Source: Ashinkailepas kermadecensis (taxonomy: Eukaryota; Arthropoda; Thecostraca; Neolepadidae). Taken from it: a stretch of 64,000 nt of DNA. Positions 44,047 to 55,168 of the stretch are shown here, piece by piece. The position numbers and the translations under genes were made by a program. Numbering within the stretch: position 1 is the stretch's first letter; every line of letters begins with the position of its first letter. The notes below the pieces were generated by a model that was given only the letters and a program-made list of their open reading frames with translations, was not told the DNA's origin and ran no database searches. The stretch is from assembly GCA_034440615.1 (NCBI GenBank), contig JAOTOM010005111.1:755501-819500 (forward strand), given 5' to 3'.

Positions 44047-45285
44047 ATGAATGTACTTAATTATATTACTCATCGTCTATATTTGTGTTCCTAATAAAAA
44101 AAATTAAAGCTCGGCTTTTCCATGATCTTGTATGTATTCAAAAATATATGCAATCACTACGATGAAAACAAGAGACGAAAGCTCCAGTTCAGTTTGTATC
44201 CGACATTTAATCAGGCATCGAATATATAGAGAATATATTTGTAATGCATATTGGCATCTTATGAAGCCAGGCCTCGTTAATTGCCAGTGTAGCTGAAAAT
44301 ATTTAGGACAGGAATGCGTACACCGTCAGCTTATATGCTCGAAAATTACCGGAAGCGTTCATATGGCACACAAATACGAGAACGTTTTTGTGAAATTGCA
44401 TTTAAATAATGATTAAATCTTCACCAGAAAACTAATCAACAGCATTCCCTCACACAAACAATGTATGAACATGTATTGGCCGACGCACACAAAGCACGGG
44501 CAGTCCACACGTACACAATACGTTGCACACAAGGCGTTTGGAAAGCAGGTCCCTTCATCCGCATTAATTTCCGTGGATCTAAGTGCATCCATGACTGACT
44601 GAAAAGTAAGTTATCGACAAGCGCTAGCGAGAAGCGGCGCTTGCAGGTCAGACAGATGAAGCAGAGTGGACGGAATAAGGACGGGAAGCATGGACCTATG
44701 GCATGGACCTATGGCATGGACCTATGGCATGACCTACGGCATGCACAGTCGGTGATATTTGACAGCCAGGGAGAAAGGTTAATGCCGAATGGCATCGATG
44801 CATATATCGAATGATACGGTAAACAGTACATGTCCAGAGAGTAAAAGCTGAGCTGAACCGGCGGCCGGCTCGTCGTGAGGACCTCTATCCTCAGCTGACC
44901 TAAGCATAGCTAAGGCTCTGCGGCCTGTGGCGTCCACATACTGAGTTCGGCACGTACCCGGAGCCGACAGCTTCCGCTCGGGGTGTTCATGACCGGGACC
45001 GTCGGATCCCTGGATTCGACGGGTCTGCACACATGCGAGTCAAATTCATTCGAATGAGGGGGATCCGAAACCAACTTCGTTACACACACATCGATCAGGA
45101 CATGGAGTTTTTCAGCACACGAACGCATCGCAAATATCTTGGTACCGATCAACTCGGGCTCACGCTAGACGATTTCCCGAAAACTTCAGATAGTCACACC
45201 ATAAGAAAAAGGCAAGACAGCATCCCACGACACATACCGACATTGTCCCACCACACCATGTTAAACAGAGAAACAGCACACCATG
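44047..45285. other. AT-rich sequence, then 13-bp tandem repeat; no gene recognised
   Basis: 44,047-44,680 is AT-rich with no open frame worth reporting. At about 44,688-44,745, GGCATGGACCTAT is repeated four times (the last copy lacks a base). 44,780-45,060 has open frames on both strands (for example 44,779-45,030 minus) without a recognisable domain. Confidence 0.5.
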
Positions 45286-45795
45286 CCACATCACATCGGA
45301 ACATATCACATCATACCATCCAAACCACAGCATCCAAGACACACCACCCAAACCACACCATCCAAACTACACCATCCAAACCACACTATCCAAACCACAC
45401 CATCGAAACCACACCATCCAAACCACACCATCCAAACCACACCATCCAAACCATAGCATCCAAATTACACTATTCAAACCACACCATGCAGACCACAGCA
45501 TGCACAACATATCATCCAAACTACACAATGCAAACCACACCATACAAACCACACCATACAAACCACATCATACAAACCACACCATACAAACCACACCATA
45601 CAAACCACACCATACACACCACACCATACAAACCACACCATACAAACCACACCATACAAACCACACCATACAAACCACACCATACAAACCACACCATACA
45701 CACAACACCATACAAACCACACCATGGAAACCACACCATACAAACCACACCATGGAAACCACACCATGGAAACCACGCCGTACAACCTCGCTACA
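45286..45795. repeat. 14-bp minisatellite, array 2
   Basis: The left part is built mainly of CCATCCAAACCACA units (45,316-45,460), the middle of mixed variants (ATGCAGACC, ATTCAAACC), and the right part of CCATACAAACCACA units with a late CCATGGAAACCACA block. The end CCGTACAACCTCGCTACAGG matches the start of the tail after arrays 1 and 3 (ACAACTTCGCTGCA), but the rest of the tail is missing. Variant domains show left-to-right turnover. Confidence 0.93.
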
Positions 45796-46438
45796 GGGCC
45801 TTACATAGTCGAGTATGACATCCGAAGGCAGCTGATTTCATGCCGGCTTATTTGAGACTATTGAAAATTAATTCGGTAATGTAGAACATCTGATATACAA
45901 TTTAAAGGAATACAATGTGAAACTTGGGACACAAATTCTGGAATTGAGTGCAAAAGTGACAGGGTTCATCCTTCATGGAAGTTACTCAAGATGATATAAA
46001 AAATGTAGCACGTTCGATTTTCTTTTAGTTAAGAACATTGGAAATTGTCAGCACATCACACAGAAGATGTATGATATGTTTTTATTACAAGATGTTGAGT
46101 TACCAATTACTCCCATTTCACTTTAAGGGCAAAGTGACAGGGTGAAATGATTTGATAATAAAACGAACTATACATCATAGGAGTGCTTGTTTCAATGTTG
46201 TTCAAATTTGACCATTGGAAATTACTTGCATCTCCTCTAGAAACTAGAATATAGCATTCATCATAGCAAGCCCACTCTGGTGGTGTTCCTTCACAACCTA
46301 CCACCAGAGCGGCGCCACCGGTATTATGTCCGCCCATGACGCTTAACGTGAGGATTGGAGACATTAAAATATAAAGCTTCATTTTCAACAGGAAAGGGCC
46401 CTCTCTGGCTCTTAGGGAACCTTTTAAGTCCTCGGCAG
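45796..46438. other. AT-rich, no supported gene
   Basis: A minus-strand frame (46,460-46,107; with an internal start MKLYILMSPILTL, then CEGTPPEWACYDECYILVS) has a weakly hydrophobic start and several Cys, but no family I recognise and no supporting splice or polyadenylation context. I do not call it a gene. Confidence 0.3.
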
Positions 46439-46440
46439 CA

Positions 46441-46556
46441 GGTATGGTTATCAAGGACATCTTATCTCTGAGACGGGCCTCAGTATTCCTCGGCAGCAGG
46501 TATGTTTATCAAGGACATCTTATCTCTGAGACGGCCCTCAGTATTCCTCGCGGCCA
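46441..46556. repeat. 58-bp tandem duplication
   Basis: GGTATGGTTATCAAGGACAT at 46,441 and GGTATGTTTATCAAGGACAT at 46,499 start two 58-bp units that are almost identical through CAGTATTCCTCG. Confidence 0.92.
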
Positions 46557-46789
46557 TCGCCAGTTTTCAGGAACTCTCGTAGCTCTCAGCTCAGCTCGAG
46601 TTTCCCTTGTCAGTCATTCCTTTGTCTGTGTAGTAATTCGCTAATTTGTCCCAAGCCCTCATTTCGGCTAACAGCCTAATAGCCTTCTCTTTTGCTGTTT
46701 GTTCCAGACAGTTAGCTGGTAACTTCGTGAGCTAAAGAGGTGGGACGCGTGCCTGGTGCCTTCTCACCTCCTTACCCAACCCGGAACAA

Positions 46790-46990
46790 ATGTAGCACGG
46801 TGGAACTTAACACGCGCCCTGGAGGCCTCTGAAAATTACGAGCGCTGGGAAAGGCGCCCCCCCGCCCACTAAAATCTCGGCTCCTATTATAGCTAGAGTA
46901 ACGACATTTTCAGCGTAGATGGTTATGGTGGTGAACTCTATCGTGCGCAAATTTCATGACCTCAGGTCAATATCTTCAAGGTCAAATGAG
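46790..46990. repeat. Diverged dispersed repeat, copy B
   Basis: Partner of 36,170-36,400 with the same order of short matches, ending ATTTCATGACCTCAGG...AAGGTCAAATGAGGT. Moderate similarity judged by eye. Confidence 0.45.
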
Positions 46991-47178
46991 GTAACATATG
47001 TCATATTTGGCTTGTGCGTGGCTTGGCTTGACATGGTTATGGATCGCTGCGATTGTGTTTAAATGCTCAAAAATGGGCACCAATGATGTTTTGGACATAC
47101 CTAATGATGCAATACAGATGACAGATCCGGCATTTGACTTCCGATCACCTATATATCAGCACTTTATCGGGTCAGTTA

Positions 47179-47225
47179 CCGGTTCCAGTTACCGGAACCG
47201 GACCGCCCGCCGGACCGGCGGGCGG
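47179..47225. other. Two adjacent GC-rich hairpins
   Basis: CCGGTTCC (47,179-47,186) pairs perfectly with GGAACCGG (47,194-47,201). Directly adjacent, 47,203-47,225 is a near-perfect 23-bp palindrome centred on 47,214 (CCGCCCGCCGG / CCGGCGGGCGG). Function unknown; they may be the end of a foldback element. Confidence 0.75.
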
Positions 47226-48600
47226 CTCAGCACAATCGGCTTCACGAAGAAACGGCTGAAGTGCATGAATGAAGTATCAAAACGCTTAGGTTCACAATGA
47301 CAAAAACAGAAAGGAGTAACATGCAAAATGACATGAATTGCATGACCGTCATTTGCGCTTGTCACAGCCTTCCAGTTGAACAAGTTTGGTTCCATTGACC
47401 TGTCATGAACTTGACCTGAGTTGACCACAGTGACCTAGCATGATCTTGAAACAACATAGCATAACATTATGCACCAAAGAAGCCACTAGTATTGCCATGA
47501 ACACTTCCCTTTTGCTGATATACGAGAAGCGCATCAGCGCCTATTTTTGTGGTCTGACGCTACGAAATGTTTTGAATTTGATGGCCTCTAACTCGAAAAA
47601 AAATGGGGAGATTTTCGTTTTTCTTATTTTAAACGATGCGACGAACATGTCTAAGCAGGTATGCAAAACATGGCGTATATCGACCGCTAAAATCGAGAGT
47701 TATTTACCAAAATCGGAGGGGTGGGCGAATTTCACCCCTCCTCCTTATCCAGTGCGCATGTTAAGGACATAATCCTGCGCACATTCAACGAAGCAGAACG
47801 CCTCAGCGAACGGCATGGGCTTTTAGCCTGATTGAAACTGGCAATGACAATGAAACTGACCCTTTGTCCTTACCACATCCATCATGGCTGCCCGCAAGTC
47901 GACATTTACGGCGGCAATTATTGCGAATTGGGCTGGCGAATGCTATCGGGCGGCGAACACATGCTTCGATCCTTTTTCAGGCTTCACACTCGCCCGTTAT
48001 TATTCGAGCTACGGCTGCTAATGGCTGCTGTGCCGTGCCTGGCAATATCCAACAGCGCTTTGTCGGCGTCGTGGGTCACTGCGCTTTCCACTCAGAATCA
48101 TAGGCTCCGCCACGTGGATGGCGACGTGGGGGACACGTCTCAGCAACATATTCCGGACTTAACAATACGTCAAAGACTTGGCGTGAAATTAATCGAAATA
48201 AACTGACGCCCCTACATCCGAGATTGAGACTTCCTCATCACCCTCGTGGGTCGTAGCGCCGTGCATCCAAACAAGTAGAGCGCATTTCCTCCCGTGCTTC
48301 CCTCGTTTGGTTAGGTTGTAGAATTCGTCTCACGAACGCTACTGCAACTTCCGTTTCCACGAAAATCAGTGCCCGTTTGTACTGTCAAAAACGAGCAAAT
48401 CTCGCTCTGACGGAATGCGTTGGTGTGTTTTTTGTGCCAGGAACATCAATCCATTATGAGCTTGTACACTTAATTTTAAAATTAATCATCCCTTGGGAGT
48501 TATTGGAGAGTTGACGAATAACACTTTCCCATTTTCTACTCTGACTTCCCATGTCTCTGATCGGACTGTTCTGCGGTGTATGCGAAGGTGAAAGATTGCT
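47226..48600. other. No gene recognised
   Basis: 47,560-47,760 (TCGAAAAAAAATGGGG... ending CACCCCTCCTCC) has the flavour of a decayed DNA transposon end, but I cannot pair it. 47,830-48,210 has overlapping open frames in two phases with no recognisable domain. Confidence 0.35.
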
Positions 48601-48601
48601 C

Positions 48602-48727
48602 GTGCTCACATATTCGGCGTTGCAAACGGATCATTTATATATACTATTTTTTTTTTTTATATATATATATATATATACATATATACATATAAAGATGATC
48701 CGTTTGCATCGCAGAATATGTGCGCAC
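48602..48727. repeat. Foldback: 33-bp inverted repeat around T-run and (TA)n
   Basis: GTGCTCACATATTCGGCGTT followed by GCAAACGGATCAT (48,602-48,634) is matched in inverted orientation by ATGATCCGTTTGCATCGCAG then AATATGTGCGCAC (48,695-48,727) with about three mismatches. A poly-T and TA-rich loop lies between. The layout suits a small foldback or MITE-like element. Confidence 0.88.
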
Positions 48728-48917
48728 AACCAACTTTTCACCTGTTTGTGTGTGTGGGTTGCGCAATTCCAGTTCATCAACAAGAAATTAAGCGAGATGT
48801 TTTTTTTTGTTTGGACGAAAGTATTACTATCTGCCACAATCGCACTGAAACAACTTCGCTAGTCGAGACTGTCGTTGCCTCGTTATCACCGTTGACATTG
48901 TCGGGTCAAATAGTATG

Positions 48918-48988
48918 CGTCTGGTGGGATTCGATCCACCTACTGCCACAATTCGCAATTCCTGCGCTTTCCCACTAGCTTCTGTAAG
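48918..48988 (-). mobile_element. tRNA-like sequence (SINE head or tRNA pseudogene)
   Basis: On the minus strand, AGAAGCTAGTGGGAAAGCGC resembles an A-box arm and GGTGGATCGAATCCCACC forms a good T-arm with a B-box-like GGATCGAATCC. The anticodon arm is poor and the acceptor stem does not close, so a functional tRNA is unlikely. It is not clearly related to the SINE at 2508 and 37,719. Confidence 0.5.
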
Positions 48989-49235
48989 ATATCACACACT
49001 GATTAGGCGTACCATGTACAAACATAATACAGAGGTGAAATGACATGAACTAACCGAATCGCTGCACTTTAAAAACACCGCTTGGTTAAGTAATACACCT
49101 CACCTTGTCTGATTTTGTGATGATAGCTAGCTGGAGGTTCCATCACGAAAACAAACAAACAAAAAACAGAACGCGGGCGTAATGTGCTCAATGTACATAG
49201 AATGCCTATTACACGGCATTTCCTGCGCACTTCAC

Positions 49236-49378
49236 CCTGGCTGGGCCGGCCAACAAATCGACCTTCACCGGGACGGGCAACAAATCGACCTTCGCTGGGC
49301 CGGCCAACAAATCGACCTTCTCCGGGCCGGCCAACAAATCGACCTTCGCCGGGCTGGCCAACAAATCGACCTTCGCTG
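49236..49378. repeat. 27-bp tandem repeat leading into array 3
   Basis: Five copies of a unit containing GGGCCGGCCAACAAATCGAC then CTTCGCT occur at 27-bp spacing (for example ACCTTC at 49,261 and 49,288). It is unique to the left flank of this array and immediately abuts the first CCATACAAACCACA unit. Confidence 0.93.
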
Positions 49379-51750
49379 TACCACACCATACAAACCACAC
49401 CATACAAACCACACCATACAAACCACACCGTACAAACCACACCATACAAACCACACCATACAAACCACACCATACAAACCACACCATACAAACCACACCA
49501 TACAAACCACACCATACAAACCACACCATACAAACCACACCATACAAACCACACCATACAAACCACACCATACAAACCACACCATCCAAACCACACCATA
49601 CAAACCACACCATACAAACCACACCATACAAACCACACCATACAAACCACACCATACAAACCACACCACAAACCACCAAACCACACCATACAAACCACAC
49701 CATACAAACCACACCATACAAACCACACCATACAAACCACACCATACAAACCACACCATACAAACCACACCATACAAAACCACACCATACAAACCACACC
49801 ATACAAACCACACCATACAAACCACACCATACAAACCACACCATACAAACCACACCATACAAACCACACCATACAAACCACACCATACAAACCACACCAT
49901 ACAAACCACACCATACAAACCACACCATACAAACCACACCATACAAACCACACCATACAAAAACCACACCATACAAACCACACCATACAAACCACACCAT
50001 ACAAACCACACCATACAAACCACACCATACAAACCACACCATACAAACCACACCATACAAACCACACCATACAAACCACACCATACAAACCACACCATAC
50101 AAACAACCACACCATACAAACCACACCATACAAACCACACCATACAAACCACACCATACAAAACCACACCATACAAACCACACCATACAAACCACACCAT
50201 ACAAAACCACACCATACAAACCACACCATACAAACCACACCATACAAACCACACCATACAAACCACACCATACAAACCACACCATACAAACCACACCATA
50301 CAAACCACACCATACAAACCACACCATACAAACCACACCATACAAACCACACCATACAAAAACCACACCATACAAACCACACCATACAAACCACACCATA
50401 CAAACCACACCATACAAACCACACCATACAAACCACACCATACAAACCACACCATACAAACCACACCATACAAACCACACCATACAAACCACACCATACA
50501 AACCACACCATACAAACCACACCATACAAACCACACCATACAAACCACACTATACAAACCACACGTTACAAACTACACCACACAAACCACACCATACAAA
50601 CCACACCATACAAACCACACCATACAAACCACACCATACAAACCACACGATACAAACCACACCACACAAACCACACCATAAAAACAAACCACACCATACA
50701 AACCACACCATACAAACCCACACCATACAAACCACACCATACAAAAACCACACCATACAAACCACACCATACAAACCACACCATACAAACCACACCATAC
50801 AAAACCACACCATACAAACCACCATCAAACCACACCATACAAACCACACCATACAAACCACACCATACAAACCACACCATACAAACCACACCATACAAAC
50901 CACACCATACATACAAACCACACCATACAAACCACACCATACACCATACAAACCACACCATACAAACCACACCATACAAACCACACCATACAAACCACAC
51001 CATACAAACCACACCATACAAACCACACCATACAAACCACACCATACAAACCACACCATACAAACCACACCATACAAACCACACCACACAAACCACACCA
51101 TACAAACCACACCATACAAACCACACCATACAAACCACACCATACAAACCACACCATACAAACCAAACCACACAAACCACACCATACAAACCACACCATA
51201 CAAACCACACCATACAAACCACACCATACAAACTACACCATACAAACCACACCATGCAAACCACAACATAAAAACCACACTATAAAAACCAAACCATACA
51301 AACCACACCATACAAACCATACTATACAAACCACACCATACAAACCACACCATACAAACCACACCATACAAACCACACCATACAAACCACACCATACAAA
51401 CCACACCATACAAACCACACCATACAAACCACACCTTACAAATCACACCATCTAAAACACACCATACAAACCACACCATACAAACCACACCATACAAACC
51501 ACACCATACAAACCACACCATACAAACCACACCACACAAACCACACCATACAAACCACACCATACAAACCACACCATACAAACCACACCATACAAACCAC
51601 ACCATATAAACCACACCATGCAAACTACACCATACAAACCACACCATGCAATCCACAACATACAAACCACACCATGCAAACCACACCATACAAACCACAC
51701 CATACAAACCACACCATACAAACTACACCATACAAACCACACCATACAAC
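49379..51750. repeat. 14-bp minisatellite (CCATACAAACCACA)n, array 3, about 170 units
   Basis: The left 1.2 kb is almost perfectly homogeneous, with occasional 13-, 15- or 16-bp units (for example CAAAACC, CAAAAACC, CAACC). Right of 51,230 units diverge (ATGCAAACC, CTATAAAAACC, CACACAAACC). The purity of the left side indicates recent expansion. Frames of 430-695 codons across it on both strands are repeat artefacts: the peptide cycle is YKPHHTNHTIQTTP on plus and MYGVVCMVWFVWCG on minus. Confidence 0.97.
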
Positions 51751-52615
51751 TTCGCTGCACGACCTTAAGAACATCTACGAGCCTTTACGAACGTTTGCAG
51801 GCCCTCATGAATGTCTGCGGGCCATTATGAACGTCCATGGGCCCTTACGATCTTCCACGGGTCCTTAGGAACACCTGCGAGCCCTTACAGACACCTATGG
51901 ACCCTCACGAATGTCTGCGGGCTCTTACAAACGTCTATTGGTGCATCCGAACGTCTACGGACTATAACGAACGTCCACGGACCTTTACGTATTTTACGGG
52001 ACCTTACGAGGGTGCATCACCACTTGCGAGCGTCTGCAGAATATTACGAAGGTATGCGGGCCCTTGTGAACGCGTGTGGGCCGAAAACGAGTCTACGGGC
52101 CCTAACAGGAGATTACTTGCTTCATATCGATTACGAAATCAATTTTCCAATGAAGCTTTAACATCCTGCATCTAGATGCATGCTTGAGCGGTCTGCATTC
52201 CTGGTTGATAACAATGCCATGTTTACATACAATTTGAGGAGGGGATAGATCCGACGATCCGGGCCTTGATCGGGATAGGGAAACATTCTATATAACATGA
52301 CATAGAATCGAATATACATGATGCTTGACTTGACCTGATGTAATTTGCATTTTACAAATATATGAATGCTTTTTGGATGCTCTTTTTTCATTTTTGGCGT
52401 GAAAAAGCATCTCCAAATCGATTACTCTTGGCTGTCTCCACAAACACCTAATGCTATGTAATGCTTCATCCAGCCTATAGCTGGAGTCTTCTTGTAGTAC
52501 TCTTCTCTCATAGGTCTTTCCCGATGGGCCCCTGTGGCTCTTATTAAGCCTTAATACTTTATGACTTTATGACTTTATGCCTGGTGGTAGGTAGCAAGAA
52601 TGTAGGATCATATTC
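51746..52615. repeat. Conserved tail of the 14-bp array, copy 2
   Basis: Same structure as 39,714-40,510: ACAACTTCGCTGCACGACC, about 17 units of the 20-bp repeat (ACGAACGTCTACGGGCCCTT type) to about 52,110, then the unique segment with ATCTAGATGCATGCTTG and GGAAACATTCTATATAA. About 70 bp of extra sequence (52,520-52,590, containing TATGACTTTATGACTTTATG) is present relative to copy 1. Homology stops near 52,615, just before the RT fragment. Confidence 0.88.
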
Positions 52616-52659
52616 GAAGAAATTCACCCGGGTTCAAATAATGTATCATCTACTTTATT

Positions 52660-53110
52660 TTGCTTGTGTGTAATTTTAAAGTATGATCTTAGTATTTTAA
52701 GGCGGGGACCTTCAACTCTAATGTACTGTAATTTTATAACTAGCATATCAGTACTAACTGTATCGAAGATCGTTTTTAAATCAATGTATCATCCATGCAG
52801 AATATCTCTGTTTTCAATGGACTTGATAATTTCATTATATAAATGCATATTTGGCAAGTATGTGCTATAATGTTTTAAGAAAACCAATTTCAAATTGGCC
52901 AAGCACATTATTTAGGTTCAAATATGTTGACAGATGAGAGTATACAATATAAGTCCAAAATGTTACAGAAGATAGGGAGTAAATATATAGGTTTATAAGT
53001 TGTAACTCTATGACGTTCTCTTGCCTTGAACATAGGTACTACAACTGCTTTCTTAAAATCATCAGGAAGTATTACTCCTTCCAGACTAATCTTAAACACC
53101 CCGTTCGTAG
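52660..53110 (-). pseudogene. LINE reverse transcriptase fragment (CR1/Jockey-like)
   Basis: On the minus strand the frame from 53,099 reads ILPDDFKKAVVVPMFKARER followed by Y-PI-LLPIF, the RT motif 1/2 region. After a frame break, FLKHYSTYLPNMHLYNEIIK and a DLKTIFDTVSTDMLVIKL stretch follow, corresponding to RT motif A, where D-SKAFDTV is expected. An in-frame stop occurs shortly before motif A. Endonuclease, the YADD region and all 3' sequence are missing. It is unrelated to the RNase H-bearing LINEs nearby. Confidence 0.78.
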
Positions 53111-53221
53111 CCCACCTAACCAGCCGTCTACTAGCACTGTACCATTGTTATTCATCTGTCATAAACCCATTCAATTCAAGATCCAGCTAGCGATTAACGG
53201 CTAAAAACTGGTGGGTGCTTA

Positions 53222-53377
53222 GTGAAAAAAGTAGGTAGTGCTGTCAAGGACGTTCGTAGTGCTGTCCAAAAAGTTGGTAGTGCTGTCAAGAAAGTTGGTA
53301 GTGCTTTCAAGAAAGTTGGTAGTTCTGTCAAGGAAGTTGGTAGTGCTGTGAATGCGATACTGTCCGGTGTGTTCTAG
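53222..53377 (+). repeat. 21-bp tandem repeat coding a 7-residue motif (VGSAVKK), open to a stop
   Basis: About six 21-bp units (GTTGGTAGTGCTGTCAAGAA type) keep one reading frame and read VGSAVKK, VGSAFKK, VGSSVKE, VGSAVN, then AILSGVF and a TAG at 53,375-53,377. The same frame is closed upstream by TAA at 53,195 and has no ATG, so if coding it would need an upstream exon; a TGCTTAG at 53,216-53,222 could serve as an acceptor. Differences between units are partly silent or conservative (V/F, K/E). Could be only a minisatellite. Confidence 0.6.
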
Positions 53378-53523
53378 CACTACTGCTATAACCTGGTGGC
53401 GTGCAGCTTGTATGTACCCCTGAGAGCCGATACTGGCCGGTGTGTTGTCGCACTACTGCTATAACCTGGTGGCGTGCAGCTTGTATGTACCCCTGAGAGC
53501 CGATACTGGCCGGTGTGTTGTCA
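53351..53523. repeat. 73-bp tandem duplication
   Basis: CACTACTGCTATAACCTGGT starts at 53,378 and 53,451; the 73-bp unit includes GAGAGCCGATACTGGCCGGT. Copies are near identical and directly follow the 21-bp repeat. Confidence 0.93.
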
Positions 53524-53818
53524 ATGCAGTCTTTCCGAACCTATATTTCGAATCTGGACCTCTAAATAGCTTGCCGGCATGGAGAAGGTGCGTATCTCAT
53601 GTATTACTTGCAGGATGCCCCATCGCGTACACCCATCCAGCCCTTCCTACTCCGGCCGGTTCAGTTTGCCGTGCTGTGGAGCCTGAAGTGTGTGCCGTGT
53701 GAATGGGCGAGAGAAGGGGGTGCAGTTGTGCATTCGCATTCGAGGGTAGATGTACTGGAAATATATTTGCATGTTGTGGTTGCTGTGAGCGCGCCCGATC
53801 GGCTTGGCGTTGCAACAT

Positions 53819-54012
53819 AACCGCCGACCGGTGACCGCGTGGCCGGAGCCGGTCCACCGCCGACCGGTGACCGCGTGGCCGGAGCCGGTCCACCGCCGCG
53901 GTGTCCGCTGCCCGCCGACCGGTGACCCGTGGTCGGAGCCGGTCCACCGCCGACCGGTGACCGCGTGGCCGGAGCCGGTCCACCGCCGCGGTGTCCGCTG
54001 CCCGCCGCCTAG
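53819..54012. repeat. 36-bp GC-rich minisatellite with higher-order pattern
   Basis: GCCGACCGGTGACCGCGTGG then CCGGAGCCGGTCCACC recurs every 36 bp (53,823 and 53,859). After two units a GCGGTGTCCGCTGCCC segment follows, and this whole pattern repeats, giving about five units to 54,012. Confidence 0.92.
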
Positions 54013-54633
54013 CGCCGCGGGAGTTAGGTGCCGACCTGTGACCAGCCCCGGCCCTGGCTCGTGATTGGCTGCTACCCGGTGTGCACCGGCCCAATGCTAA
54101 TTGCCGATTGGCCGCTACGTCCTATTGTACGCTCCTCGAGGGTATTTCGTATGTTGTGTCCAGAGAGTGCGGATTCTCTCAGTGTGCTGAGGAAGTTCGT
54201 GCGTAATATACCTCAGTGCGTGGCATTGCCTCTCAGCCGACCAGCCGGACGACGGCACAACAGTGGTGTCCTTGCTACTTCTGACATTTCTGGACCAAAC
54301 TGAGTATGTTTGTTAGTAGAATGGGCGATAACATGTGTCACAAGTAGAATGGAGTTCTACATAGGTATCAAGATTTAATTAAACATCCATACGCCCTCCT
54401 TACTGATAACACTTTGGCTTCGCTCATCATTGCCTTGCAACATTACTTGCTCTTGTCCTTTTCCAGGTGTACAAGTGGAACTTCATTGCAAATTTGCAAT
54501 GAATATATGAATGAATATATATGAGTGCATCGGCACCCAAATTCCACAGAACATTCGGATTAGCTTGATGCGCACCAGGCATGATAGGCACGATAGAGAG
54601 GAATGTGAAATTCCCTTGCTGTCCACCTACAGG

Positions 54634-54863
54634 CAGAGGTGAATCCAGAATCATCACTTAGAAGGGGGGGGGGGTGCAATTCCGAAAGCACCTCTCCGAT
54701 TTCGGGAAACTCACGAGATTTGACGAGCGGACATACCTCGGTCTGCTGAAGTCCATACTTATCTTATAAAATGTTCTTATGTTTTGAGAAATACAAATGT
54801 AGTGCAAAATGTCGGCTTAGACCTCACTGGGGGTAGTCCCTTTGCCCTCCGGATCCGCCCTTG
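54634..54863 (+). mobile_element. hAT-like MITE, 230 bp with 8-bp target-site duplication
   Basis: The element begins CAGAGGTGAATCCAGA and ends TCCGGATCCGCCCTTG, whose reverse complement CAAGGGCGGATCCGGA is an imperfect terminal inverted repeat in the style of hAT ends (CAG-GGCGGATCCAG). It is flanked by CCTACAGG (54,626-54,633) and TCTACAGG (54,864-54,871), an 8-bp duplication with one mismatch, the length typical of hAT. A poly-G run lies near the left end. No transposase; it sits about 300 bp upstream of the lectin start. Confidence 0.82.
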
Positions 54864-55168
54864 TCTACAGGTCATCCTTGGATGCTGCCGTATTTCCATT
54901 GAATTTTCACCAATATCTGCTGCCCGTTTCCTCATGTGGCTTCAAAGCGTCGCATGGCATGCCGGAGGTTATCAAAATGGGACAATTGCTGCCTTTGGAG
55001 CTAGCAGACCGGCGAAGTATTCATTGGTTATGGGAAACGGCTCGGCCGACGTAGCTTGATGTATTACAGCCGGCGATAATTGACGAGGCACGCGTTGCCA
55101 CCACACCGTCACACACAGCCGTTGGCAAGCCCCGGCACCGCACAGTCGCTGCGCTGCCCTGGCGGAGG

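Noticed and set aside
46107..46460. Minus-strand frame with a hydrophobic start and Cys residues
   Set aside because: No family recognised, no supporting context and AT-rich surroundings; too weak to call a gene.
49069..51707. Very long open frames (up to 695 codons plus, 497 codons minus) across 49-51.7 kb
   Set aside because: They are produced by a 14-bp unit without stop codons in any frame; the peptides cycle with the repeat and shift with every indel.
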